Shown: piece by piece, positions 1 through 5,903 of the stretch
How positions within the stretch are numbered: the first letter of the stretch is position 1
Layout: each line of letters opens with the position of its first letter
Assembly (NCBI GenBank): GCA_019307165.1
Contig: JAFDKD010000211.1
Location: 1 to 6,385 of the forward strand
DNA from: Deltaproteobacteria bacterium
Lineage (GTDB): Bacteria > Desulfobacterota > DSM-4660 > Desulfatiglandales > Desulfatiglandaceae
Direction: 5' to 3'
Length of the DNA: 6,385 nt
Made by a program: the position numbers and the translations under genes
Notes under the pieces: model-generated
Told to the model about the DNA's origin: nothing
Seen by the model: only the letters and a program-made list of their open reading frames with translations
Databases searched by the model: none

Positions 1-24
1 CTTACAGGACTTGGTAATTGCAAG

Positions 25-71
25 GCCCCCTATGGGGGCGGCCTAAAAGCGGGATCCTATGGGCCCGGATC
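25..71. other. Two short GC-rich hairpins upstream of the first gene
   Basis: Positions 25-30 (GCCCCC) and 34-39 (GGGGGC) form a perfect 6-bp stem with a 3-base loop. Positions 53-57 (GATCC) and 67-71 (GGATC) form a second 5-bp stem with a 9-base loop, followed by TTT. The octamer CCTATGGG occurs in both (29-36 and 56-63). Neither has a real U-tract, so a Rho-independent terminator for a gene to the left is possible but weak. No gene end can be assigned here with confidence. Confidence 0.35.
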
Positions 72-118
72 TTTACGCCATCTGCAAACCATGGTCTTAT
101 CTGCTTTTGAAAAAAACC

Positions 119-147
119 TTGACACGGGAAAATCGTTCAAAAAAAAT
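119..147 (+). promoter_or_regulatory. Possible sigma70-type promoter for the first acyl-CoA dehydrogenase gene
   Basis: A perfect TTGACA (-35 type) lies at 119-124. With a 17-base spacer the -10 box would be AAAAAT at 142-147, which matches four of six consensus positions. The surroundings are A-rich. This gives a leader of about 100 bases before the ATG at 258. An alternative -10-like TATAAC lies at 229-234 but has no recognisable -35. The call rests on pattern matching only. Confidence 0.35.
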
Positions 148-190
148 ACCAAAAGGTTAGTATCAATTTAGCCCCGATGGATTTTTCCTG

Positions 191-227
191 CAGGCCGGGC
201 CGCCGTCCCGAATCGGAGGGGGGCCTG
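191..227. other. Inverted repeat in the leader of the first gene
   Basis: CAGGCC at 191-196 pairs with GGCCTG at 222-227 around a 25-base GC-rich loop. It ends about 16 bases before the Shine-Dalgarno sequence of the gene at 258, so it could shape the leader RNA. No T-tract follows it, so it is not a standard terminator. The region is GC-rich enough for such a stem to arise by chance. Confidence 0.25.
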
Positions 228-257
228 ATATAACGTTGCGCAGAGGAGGAAAGAAAC

Positions 258-629
258 ATGGATTACAGTTTTACGGACGAACAGAAGCAAATCGTCGAAG
301 CCGCGCGCAAGTTTGCCTCAAACGAGTTTCCCAAGGTGGCCAGGGAATGTGACAGGGAAGAGCGGTTTCCCATGGATGTATGGAAGCCGCGCGCAAGTTT
401 GCCTCAAACGAGTTTCCCAAGGTGGCCAGGGAATGTGACAGGGAAGAGCGGTTTCCCATGGATGTATGGAAGATGGCCGGGGAACTCGGGTTTATGGGGA
501 TTTTTATTTCCCCCGATTACGGCGGGCTCGGCCTGGGCTATCTGGAGCACGCCATGGTCATGGAGGAATTCTGGCGGGCGGATCCCGGCGTGGGAAATAT
601 TCTGTTGGCCGTGTTCGGGTCCGAACTGA
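258..629 (+). pseudogene. 5' end of acyl-CoA dehydrogenase, thrown out of frame by duplication
   Basis: This is the authentic translation start of the first acyl-CoA dehydrogenase. ATG 258 has a strong ribosome site (GAGGAGGA, 243-250, about 8 bases upstream). The protein opens with MDYSFTDEQKQIVEAARKF, a typical first helix of this family. Residues 1-43 (to about 386) belong to the real protein. After that the second copy of an 86-bp tandem duplication is read in the wrong frame, and translation continues as unrelated sequence until the stop at 627-629. Deleting one copy (86 bp) joins it exactly to the downstream frame and gives 382 residues, the usual length for the family. As written, the product is a 123-aa dead end. 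An assembly artefact is possible. Confidence 0.85.
301..472 (+). repeat. Perfect 86-bp tandem duplication inside the acyl-CoA dehydrogenase gene
   Basis: Copy 1 is 301-386 and copy 2 is 387-472. I compared them base by base and found no mismatch. The tetranucleotide GAAG sits before copy 1 (297-300), at the junction (383-386) and at the end (469-472), so the event looks like slippage or illegitimate recombination at a 4-base microhomology. The unit is 28 codons plus 2 bases, so it shifts the frame. The lack of divergence means it is very recent, reversible, or an artefact of assembly. Confidence 0.95.
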
Positions 630-1492
630 TCGGCGCCTATGGAACAGACGCCCAAAAGGAAGTCTGGCTGTCCCGGGTAGCCGGGGGAAAGGCCATTCTG
701 GCCTGCGGCATCACCGAACCCAATGCCGGCAGCGACATTCTTGCCCAGAAGACGAACGCGAAGCGAGCCGGCGACGAATACGTGATCAACGGGTCCAAGC
801 AGTTCATCAGCAACGGGAGCATTGCCGATGCGGTGCTTGTCATGTGCGTCACCAACCCGGATGCGGGCAAACCGACCGACCGGTTCAGCTTTTTGCTTGT
901 GGAGCGCGACCGCGACGGATTTTCTTCCCAGAAGCTCAAAGGCAAGATGGGCATTCGGGCATCGGACACGGCAGCGCTTTCTTTTGACGATGTAAAGGTC
1001 CCGGGGGAAAATCTGATCGGCACAGACGAAGGCAACGGTTTTCGGCAGGTGATGAACCTGTTCAATGCCAATCGCATCATCGCCGCGGCACAGGGCGTGG
1101 GCGTGGCCCAGGGGGCCTTTGATCGGGCCGCCGCCTATATCAAGGAGCGGGTCCAGTTCGGAAAGCCCCTCGCGTCTTTTCAGGGAATCCAGTTCAAGAT
1201 CGCGGAAATGGCCTCCCGCATCGAGGCTGCCAGGGCGCTTTACCACAAGGCGGGATGGCTGCTTGACCACAACCGGACGGATCCGGGTCTTATATCCATC
1301 GCCAAGCTGGTTGCCGGAGAGACCGCCGTGCGCGTGACGGATGAGGCCCTCCAGCTGCACGGCGGTTACGGGTATATGGATGAATATGACGTGGAACGTT
1401 TTTACAGGGACGCAAAAGTCGTGGAGATATACGAAGGCGCCAAGGAGATCGAAAAGATCACCATTGCCAGGGAGATCCTGGGGCGCGGCTGA
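380..1492 (+). CDS. Acyl-CoA dehydrogenase, short-chain type (main open frame, frameshifted 5' end)
   Basis: FAD-dependent acyl-CoA dehydrogenase: it introduces an alpha-beta double bond into an acyl-CoA and passes electrons to ETF or a similar acceptor in the cytoplasm. The open frame is 370 aa. Visible signatures are TEPNAGSD (residues 112-119), the FDDVKVPGENLIG segment (202-214), ERVQFGKPL (256-264), LHGGYGY (326-332) and IYEGAKEI (350-357). Glu352 in that last motif is the usual catalytic base of short- and medium-chain enzymes. The ATG at 380 is not a credible native start: it falls in the second copy of the duplication, the nearest purine-rich stretch is about 17 bases away, and the first 12 native residues are missing. 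The intended start is ATG 258, giving 382 aa once one repeat is removed. The gene is visibly more GC-rich than the block after 1530. The substrate cannot be assigned; family assignment is secure. Confidence 0.85.
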   Translation: MEAARKFASNEFPKVARECDREERFPMDVWKMAGELGFMGIFISPDYGGLGLGYLEHAMVMEEFWRADPGVGNILLAVFGSELIGAYGTDAQKEVWLSRVAGGKAILACGITEPNAGSDILAQKTNAKRAGDEYVINGSKQFISNGSIADAVLVMCVTNPDAGKPTDRFSFLLVERDRDGFSSQKLKGKMGIRASDTAALSFDDVKVPGENLIGTDEGNGFRQVMNLFNANRIIAAAQGVGVAQGAFDRAAAYIKERVQFGKPLASFQGIQFKIAEMASRIEAARALYHKAGWLLDHNRTDPGLISIAKLVAGETAVRVTDEALQLHGGYGYMDEYDVERFYRDAKVVEIYEGAKEIEKITIAREILGRG

Positions 1493-1531
1493 ACAGGGCT
1501 TGAAGACAGTATGGGGTCGCGGTTCCCTGTT
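1492..1531. repeat. 7-bp inverted repeat at the gene/remnant boundary
   Basis: AACAGGG at 1492-1498 (overlapping the TGA stop of the dehydrogenase) is the reverse complement of CCCTGTT at 1525-1531, with a 26-base loop. It sits exactly between the end of the dehydrogenase and the start of the Liv-like remnant. No U-tract follows, so it is a poor terminator. It may be a scar of the rearrangement or chance. Confidence 0.3.
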
Positions 1532-1694
1532 TGAAGTGGAATATTGCGGTCGAATTGTACTGGAAGGCCCTGCCGATAAGTTAATGAATAACGAAAATAT
1601 CAAGGAGTTCTACCTCGGACTTAGCCAGTTGGGCGAACGACGAAACTATCGGGACATAAAACACTACCGCCGAAGGAAACGATGGCTAGCCTAG
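1530..1694 (+). pseudogene. C-terminal remnant of a LivF/LivG-type ABC transporter ATPase
   Basis: Only the last part of an ATP-binding subunit of a branched-chain amino acid (Liv/HAAT) type ABC importer remains. In the frame ending at TAG 1692-1694 the readable stretch runs from about 1548: GRIVLEGPADKL, then NNENIKEFYLGL, then a basic tail (YRDIKHYRRRKRWLA). GRIVLEGPADEL is the hallmark region after the H-loop in LivF/LivG proteins. The basic RRKRWL ending is one I associate with deltaproteobacterial members, from memory. Walker A, signature and Walker B motifs are all absent, and the upstream part of this frame is just another frame of the dehydrogenase gene. It lacks its own start and ribosome site. 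It marks a deletion or recombination that fused a foreign segment behind the dehydrogenase. Confidence 0.7.
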
Positions 1695-1722
1695 TTCAGA
1701 GCAGCGCTGCCAAGGAGGGACC

Positions 1723-1977
1723 GTGGAAGGCAAGAAAGGATCGCCAATTTTTGTTGATGCATCTAAATGTGCGGGATGTCTTATTTGCGAACTGAGATGC
1801 TCGCTGAGATTTGAGAAAGAATTCAACCCCGCTAAGGCCGCCATTAGAATTCGCCGACTTGTGGGTGCTGAAAACGAGTATGAAATCTCGTTTGTTGAGA
1901 AGTGTGACAATTGTGGCATATGTGCGAGGCATTGTCCTTATGGAGCCTTAGTGCAGGGCGAAAAGAACGCGGCCTAG
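1723..1977 (+). CDS. Small 2[4Fe-4S] ferredoxin-like protein, AOR-associated
   Basis: An 84-residue electron-transfer protein with eight cysteines in two motifs: C16-x2-C19-x2-C22-x3-C26 and C61-x2-C64-x2-C67-x3-C71-P72. Each should bind one [4Fe-4S] cluster. The sequence after the first motif (CSLRFEKEFNPAKAAIRI) matches the CS-x2-x-E-x2-FNP pattern common in ferredoxin subunits beside AOR-family enzymes. The start is GTG 1723, preceded by AAGGAGG (1712-1718) with a 4-base spacer. No signal peptide is present, so it is cytoplasmic. It lies 32 bases upstream of the AOR1 start, which suggests co-transcription and a role as partner or subunit that carries electrons from or to the tungstopterin protein. 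It is much smaller than the multi-cluster subunit known from aromatic-degrader AOR complexes. Confident as a ferredoxin; partner assignment is inferred from position. Confidence 0.88.
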   Translation: MEGKKGSPIFVDASKCAGCLICELRCSLRFEKEFNPAKAAIRIRRLVGAENEYEISFVEKCDNCGICARHCPYGALVQGEKNAA

Positions 1978-2009
1978 ATTGGAAGGCACATGAAAGGATG
2001 AACGTCAAA

Positions 2010-3926
2010 ATGACCTATCAAGGATTTGCAGGGAAGATCTTGTATGTGGATTTGAGCAGCGGCCAAACCAAGAGCGAGCCGCTTAATTCCGAATTGGTCA
2101 ATAAGTTTGTCGGCGGCCGTGGGATAAACCACAAACTGGCCTATGACATGTTGCCGGTTGAGGTGGATGCGTTCTCACCCAAAAACCTGATCATTCTCGG
2201 CGCCGGTCCTTTCAGCGGCACCCTGATACCTGGGTGCTCAGAACTTGTTGCCACCACCAAGTTCCCGATCAACAATGCTATGGCCACGGCCAGCGGAGCC
2301 GGTAAATTCTCTCTCATGCTCAAGACTTCCGGTTACGACCATGTTGTCATCAGTGGGAGGGCAGCCGGGCCGGTCTATCTAAAAATTCATGATGATGACG
2401 TTGTGTTGTGCAACGCCGAGGATCTCTGGGGCCGGGACAGTTTTGACACTGTGGACGAGTTGAGGAAACGTCATGAGCCTTGTAGCGTGATTCCCATCGG
2501 CCAGGCCGGTGAAAACCTGGTGAAGATCTCTGTAAGCCAGATCGATAAAGGTGGCACTTTGGGTTCGGGCGGGCTGCCGGCGGTCATGGGCTCTAAAAAC
2601 CTCAAGGCCATTGTAGCCGTGGAAGGCACTCGAGGCATAGGAATCGCAGACCGCCAAGGGCTTATGAAGATCATAAAGGAGTTGTTGGCTCGGATGACGA
2701 AGTGGCCGGGGCGCGACGTCTTACTCAATGCCGGTTTTTCCGGTGAGGTTTCCGCCTCGCAATTCGCGACGTTTCCTTATGACAACTGGACCAAGATCGA
2801 CTTCAATGAGTTGAATCAAGAAGAGCGAAATCAACTCTTGGCCCTGCACGCCAAATGCACCAAAACGCTTGCCTGCCCGGGATGTCCCATGGCCGACAAG
2901 GAGCGGATCAGGATTTGCGAAGGTAAATACGCCGGCACCACTTCCTATGTCTCAGGCATGCTGCTGAGGAGATTCGGCGCTGAGAACCTCGAGGATGCCT
3001 ATGGCATGTCCGTCAAGTATGCGGACACCCTCAATCGATATGGGCTTTGTGAGATCAATTTCGATTTTCTGTTTTCGTTAATGTTACACGTTTTTAACAA
3101 GGGCATCATTAGCAAAGAAGACACCGGCATTGATTTAACGGATGATTTTGACACCCGGTTGAAAGTGGCCGAGATGACGGCTTATCGAAAAGGTTTCGGT
3201 GATGTTTTGGCCGACGGCATTTTGGCCGCCGTTGGCAAACTGGGACGAGGCATCGAAAATTACGCTGTACATATAAAGGGCAGATCGCCCCATGTGGAAC
3301 CCCGTGTCATAGGTCTTGGCACGATGCCCCTAACTCAATTGACAGATCCACGAGGGGCTTACCCGGCCGGAGGCGGGGGCCCTGGGTATGTCCCGGGCAA
3401 AGAACCCGGTCAATTCGCTCGGCATGGTGAAAGAATGGGCATCCCCAAAGAGGCCCTCGACAGGATCGTAACCACGGACGATTGGAACGTGGGGCGATTC
3501 ACCAGATACAGTCAGGATTGGTATTCGTTGTGGGACTGCTTGGGGATGTGCCTAAGGGCGCCAGTGAGCAGGTTCTATCACATCAAGACACTCGCAGAGT
3601 TGTACACGTCGCTGACAGGATTCGACACTTCCCCAGAGGAGCTAATGAAGGGAGCAGAGAGAGCGTGGAATTTGCATCGACTTTACAACGCCAAGCTCGG
3701 TTTCGGTCGCAAGGACGACAAACCGCCGGGGAAGTGGTTTAAACCGCTGGAAGGCACTGACGGCAAGAAGTATCCTCTGATGGATTACTACCGGACTAAG
3801 GTACTGAAAGAAGGCGACCTGGAAGGTCCGCTGGACGACTATTACGACGAACGCGGCTGGGACAAAAAAACAGGACTGCCTACGCCCCAGAAACTCGATG
3901 AGTTGGGTTTAGGGGACATCGTTTAG
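2010..3926 (+). CDS. AOR-family tungsten/molybdopterin oxidoreductase (AOR1)
   Basis: A 638-residue member of the aldehyde:ferredoxin oxidoreductase family, which binds a W (or Mo) bis-pterin and one [4Fe-4S] cluster. The N-terminal domain (about 1-205) shows GFAGKILYVDLS, VGGRGIN (34-40), GPFSGT (66-71) and MGSKNLKAI (193-201). C-terminal domains follow, with the cluster region C289-P-G-C292-P-M-A-D296, a pterin-type motif N342-R-Y-G-L-C347, a second one D509-C-L-G-M-C514, and a conserved tail YYDERGWD (611-618). The third cluster cysteine is replaced by Asp296, while C510 is an extra cysteine. The Glu and His usual in aldehyde oxidation are not seen. The open frame extends upstream to an ATG at 1911 inside the ferredoxin gene; I chose ATG 2010 because the paralogue at 5904 aligns without gaps from that Met, and AAAGGA lies at 1993-1998. 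ATG 1998 is the alternative. Substrate unknown; a BamB-like or other acyl/aromatic role is possible. Confidence 0.9.
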   Translation: MTYQGFAGKILYVDLSSGQTKSEPLNSELVNKFVGGRGINHKLAYDMLPVEVDAFSPKNLIILGAGPFSGTLIPGCSELVATTKFPINNAMATASGAGKFSLMLKTSGYDHVVISGRAAGPVYLKIHDDDVVLCNAEDLWGRDSFDTVDELRKRHEPCSVIPIGQAGENLVKISVSQIDKGGTLGSGGLPAVMGSKNLKAIVAVEGTRGIGIADRQGLMKIIKELLARMTKWPGRDVLLNAGFSGEVSASQFATFPYDNWTKIDFNELNQEERNQLLALHAKCTKTLACPGCPMADKERIRICEGKYAGTTSYVSGMLLRRFGAENLEDAYGMSVKYADTLNRYGLCEINFDFLFSLMLHVFNKGIISKEDTGIDLTDDFDTRLKVAEMTAYRKGFGDVLADGILAAVGKLGRGIENYAVHIKGRSPHVEPRVIGLGTMPLTQLTDPRGAYPAGGGGPGYVPGKEPGQFARHGERMGIPKEALDRIVTTDDWNVGRFTRYSQDWYSLWDCLGMCLRAPVSRFYHIKTLAELYTSLTGFDTSPEELMKGAERAWNLHRLYNAKLGFGRKDDKPPGKWFKPLEGTDGKKYPLMDYYRTKVLKEGDLEGPLDDYYDERGWDKKTGLPTPQKLDELGLGDIV

Positions 3927-4042
3927 GCCGTAAAAAGAAAAAGGCCACGGATGTTGCGAGGTCAAGATCAAGCTGCCTGGATGAAAAAGCACTGGTTTCA
4001 TTCGGTCTGTGAAATGCCGGACCCTAAAAGAAGGAGGTTTAT

Positions 4043-4162
4043 ATGCAAGAGCTGACGGAAGAAAAAAGACACGAATTACAGATCGACACTCTGTCCCGAT
4101 TTATCGCCCTGTTGATCAACGTTGCCGTGGAAGAAAGCGTTGACCCGAGAAGACATGAATAG
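4043..4162 (+). CDS. Small 39-aa ORF of unknown function with a strong ribosome site
   Basis: ATG 4043 follows a near-ideal Shine-Dalgarno sequence (AAGGAGG, 4031-4037, 5-base spacer) and opens a 39-codon frame ending at TAG 4160-4162. The peptide begins MQELTEEKRHELQ and has a likely amphipathic helix (IDTLSRFIALLINVAVEE, residues 14-31) followed by a short basic end. I do not recognise it. It has no cysteines and no signal peptide. It sits 116 bases after AOR1, and its last codons overlap, in another frame, an AOR C-terminal tail (see 4116-4265). It may be an independent small protein of the operon, or the 5' part of a gene whose 3' part was shifted by an indel. The ribosome site argues that it is translated. 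Confidence 0.45.
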   Translation: MQELTEEKRHELQIDTLSRFIALLINVAVEESVDPRRHE

Positions 4163-4265
4163 CTTGATTGACGACTACTATGACGAGAGGGGATGGGATA
4201 CGAAAACCGGACTCCCAACACCTTCGAAACTCAAGTCGCTTGGTCTTGATGATTTAGTCTTTTGA
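4116..4265 (+). pseudogene. Detached C-terminal tail of a second AOR-family gene
   Basis: In the frame ending at TGA 4263-4265 the sequence reads LTREDMNSLIDDYYDERGWD from 4140 and then continues like the end of AOR1. Over the last 30 aligned residues of AOR1, 24 are identical by hand count (DDYYDERGWD, KTGLPTP and KL...LGL shared). DNA identity is clearly lower, so it is a diverged paralogue rather than a fresh duplication. No AOR body precedes it: an in-frame TGA lies at 4113-4115. An internal ATG at 4155 overlaps the stop of the 39-aa ORF (ATGAATAG), so a 36-aa translationally coupled product cannot be excluded. The simplest reading is the leftover of a third AOR gene removed by deletion between AOR paralogues. 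Confidence 0.7.
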
Positions 4266-4305
4266 ACTTTACAGAAAATATGAGGCAAAAAGAAGGAGCA
4301 TTCAA

Positions 4306-5841
4306 ATGCATGATTTTCCATGGTGGACCGATTCGCAACGTGCGTTAATGGATGATTCACAGAAGCTTGCAGACGAAGTTCTCATCCCTATTGCAGAGAA
4401 GTGCATTTATAAAAAGGCATTCCCATGGGAGGCCGTGAAGGAGATAGCCGCTGCGGGTTGGTTCGGTGCGACGATTCCGGAAGAGTATGGAGGGCACCAG
4501 AGGGAGTGGGGAGTAACCGGTGCTTGTATTCTAAGCGAGCAGGCAGGGAGGGCCGGTGCCCTGGCCGCTGCTTACGTAACATCAATAATTGGTGCAACTC
4601 AACAAATTCTTCATGACGGTAGTGAGGCACAAAAAGAGAAGTGGCTACCCAAACTTGCGAAAGGAGAATTGTTAGGGAGCATCAGCATGACCGAACCTTA
4701 CGCTGGTTCAGATATCGCTAGTTTGGAGACCAGCGCAGTTCACGAAGGTGAATTTTATGTTGTAAACGGTATAAAGAGGTTCCAGACGAGTGCGGCAGCC
4801 GCAGATCTATACATGACATATGTCAAGACAAGCAGCGACTCTCACGACAGAAAAAGCTACCGCCATCTCACCGGAATCATCATCGAGAAAGGAACCCCAG
4901 GATTTTCAGTAGAGAGAATCAATGAATGGATGGGCAGCGAAGGAATGTACAACTGTTACCTCAGATTTGACAATGCCAGAGTACCAACAGAAAATGTGAT
5001 CGGAGGTGAAGGCAACGGTTGGCAGGTCATGATGCGTGGGTTGAACATTGAACGGGTACTCAGTGCCGCTGTGCCGCTTGGCGGGATGCGAGAAGCCATG
5101 CGCTACGCCCGACAGCATCTTGAAAGGAGGGTCCAGTTCGGTCAGACCACCGGTTCTATTTCGGTTAATCAGTTTAAACTGGCCGATATGTACTCCAAGT
5201 TCCAACTAGCTCGTCTTCTGATTTACTACACGGCTTACTGTGCAGACTTGGGACGCGATGTGCCCATAGAAGCTGCCCTGTCCAAGCTTTTCTCTTCAGA
5301 AGCGGGATTGGAGGTCGCCCTAGAAGCAGTTCAATGTATGGGTGGCAATGGCGTCATGAAAATTTATCCTGTTGAAAGGATTATGCGGGAGATGAAACTT
5401 AACCAAATAGCCGCTGGTACGAGCGAGATCCTGCGACTGTTGATATACAGGATGGGGACTGCTTTTTTTGCCAATATACTTAAGATGCCACATCGTATAA
5501 TTGACGAAGAGGTAAAGCGACCTTTGCCAATTGGAAATACGTCGAAAAGTAGGCTTGTAAGCAATGAAACGGATATCCTCAAGCTCTTGGCCGAAAACTA
5601 TCGGGTCAACCCTGGGTTGCACATGACGCTGGGTGACATAAAACAGGTCGTCGACATAAATGATGAGGATCTTTTGTCTTACCTGGACGTATTGGAAAAC
5701 AAAGGACTTGCCCAACAATGGCAAAACAGAAAGAGCCAAGTGGAACTAGTCAAGGCCACCCTGACCGGTATTAAGGAGGCAAATCCTCCAGAATACTATA
5801 GATACATTCCTGACTGGGTCCCGGAGAAGGATATATTTTGA
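4306..5841 (+). CDS. Acyl-CoA dehydrogenase (IVD-type) with C-terminal winged-helix-like domain
   Basis: A 511-residue protein, about 125 residues longer than a normal acyl-CoA dehydrogenase. Residues 1-385 are the FAD-dependent dehydrogenase, with MTEPYAGSD (128-136), VPTENVIGGEGNGW (226-239), ERRVQFGQTTG (273-283), CMGGNGV (344-350) and AAGTSEI (369-375). The usual catalytic Glu before GTSEI is Ala370. Glu249 in LNIERVLSA (246-254) matches the alternative base of isovaleryl-CoA and long-chain dehydrogenases, so the enzyme is probably active. After a linker, residues 421-492 look like a winged helix: ETDILKLLAENYR, TLGDIKQVVDI, NDEDLLSYLDVLENKGL, then a beta wing ending KATLTGIKEA. The last 19 residues are aromatic-rich (YYRYIPDWVPEKDIF). 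The start ATG 4306 has AAGGAG at 4293-4298 with 7-base spacing. It lies 40 bases after the AOR tail remnant and 62 bases before AOR2. Electrons probably pass to ETF. The substrate is unknown; a branched or cyclic acyl-CoA is only a guess. Confidence 0.9.
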   Translation: MHDFPWWTDSQRALMDDSQKLADEVLIPIAEKCIYKKAFPWEAVKEIAAAGWFGATIPEEYGGHQREWGVTGACILSEQAGRAGALAAAYVTSIIGATQQILHDGSEAQKEKWLPKLAKGELLGSISMTEPYAGSDIASLETSAVHEGEFYVVNGIKRFQTSAAAADLYMTYVKTSSDSHDRKSYRHLTGIIIEKGTPGFSVERINEWMGSEGMYNCYLRFDNARVPTENVIGGEGNGWQVMMRGLNIERVLSAAVPLGGMREAMRYARQHLERRVQFGQTTGSISVNQFKLADMYSKFQLARLLIYYTAYCADLGRDVPIEAALSKLFSSEAGLEVALEAVQCMGGNGVMKIYPVERIMREMKLNQIAAGTSEILRLLIYRMGTAFFANILKMPHRIIDEEVKRPLPIGNTSKSRLVSNETDILKLLAENYRVNPGLHMTLGDIKQVVDINDEDLLSYLDVLENKGLAQQWQNRKSQVELVKATLTGIKEANPPEYYRYIPDWVPEKDIF

Positions 5842-5903
5842 TCTATACACCGTGCTTTCGTTAGAAAAGCCGTGCCTCAAAAAGAAGGCAGGAGCTAACT
5901 GAA

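Noticed and set aside
2..46. Frame ending at TAA 44-46 (LQDLVIARPPMGAA), as the end of a gene to the left
   Set aside because: Fourteen residues with no recognisable family are too few. A competing frame (1-171) is also open, so neither can be supported.
466..987. 173-codon plus-strand frame within the dehydrogenase
   Set aside because: It is an out-of-frame shadow, rich in Arg and Gly, with no family resemblance.
404..1603. 399-codon open frame on the minus strand
   Set aside because: It lies opposite the acyl-CoA dehydrogenase, shows no recognisable domain, and is the kind of antisense frame GC-rich coding DNA creates. The plus strand explains the sequence fully.
1911..2009. Upstream extension of AOR1 to ATG 1911
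   Set aside because: It overlaps the cysteine-rich end of the ferredoxin gene, has no homology to the AOR N-terminus, and AOR2 begins at the residue matching ATG 2010.
3923..3947. GGCC...GGCC pairing just after AOR1 as a terminator
   Set aside because: The stem is only 4 bp with a long A-rich loop and no T-tract after it.
3951..4055. 34-codon frame between AOR1 and the 39-aa ORF
   Set aside because: It has no good ribosome site, no recognisable sequence, and overlaps the much better-supported start at 4043.
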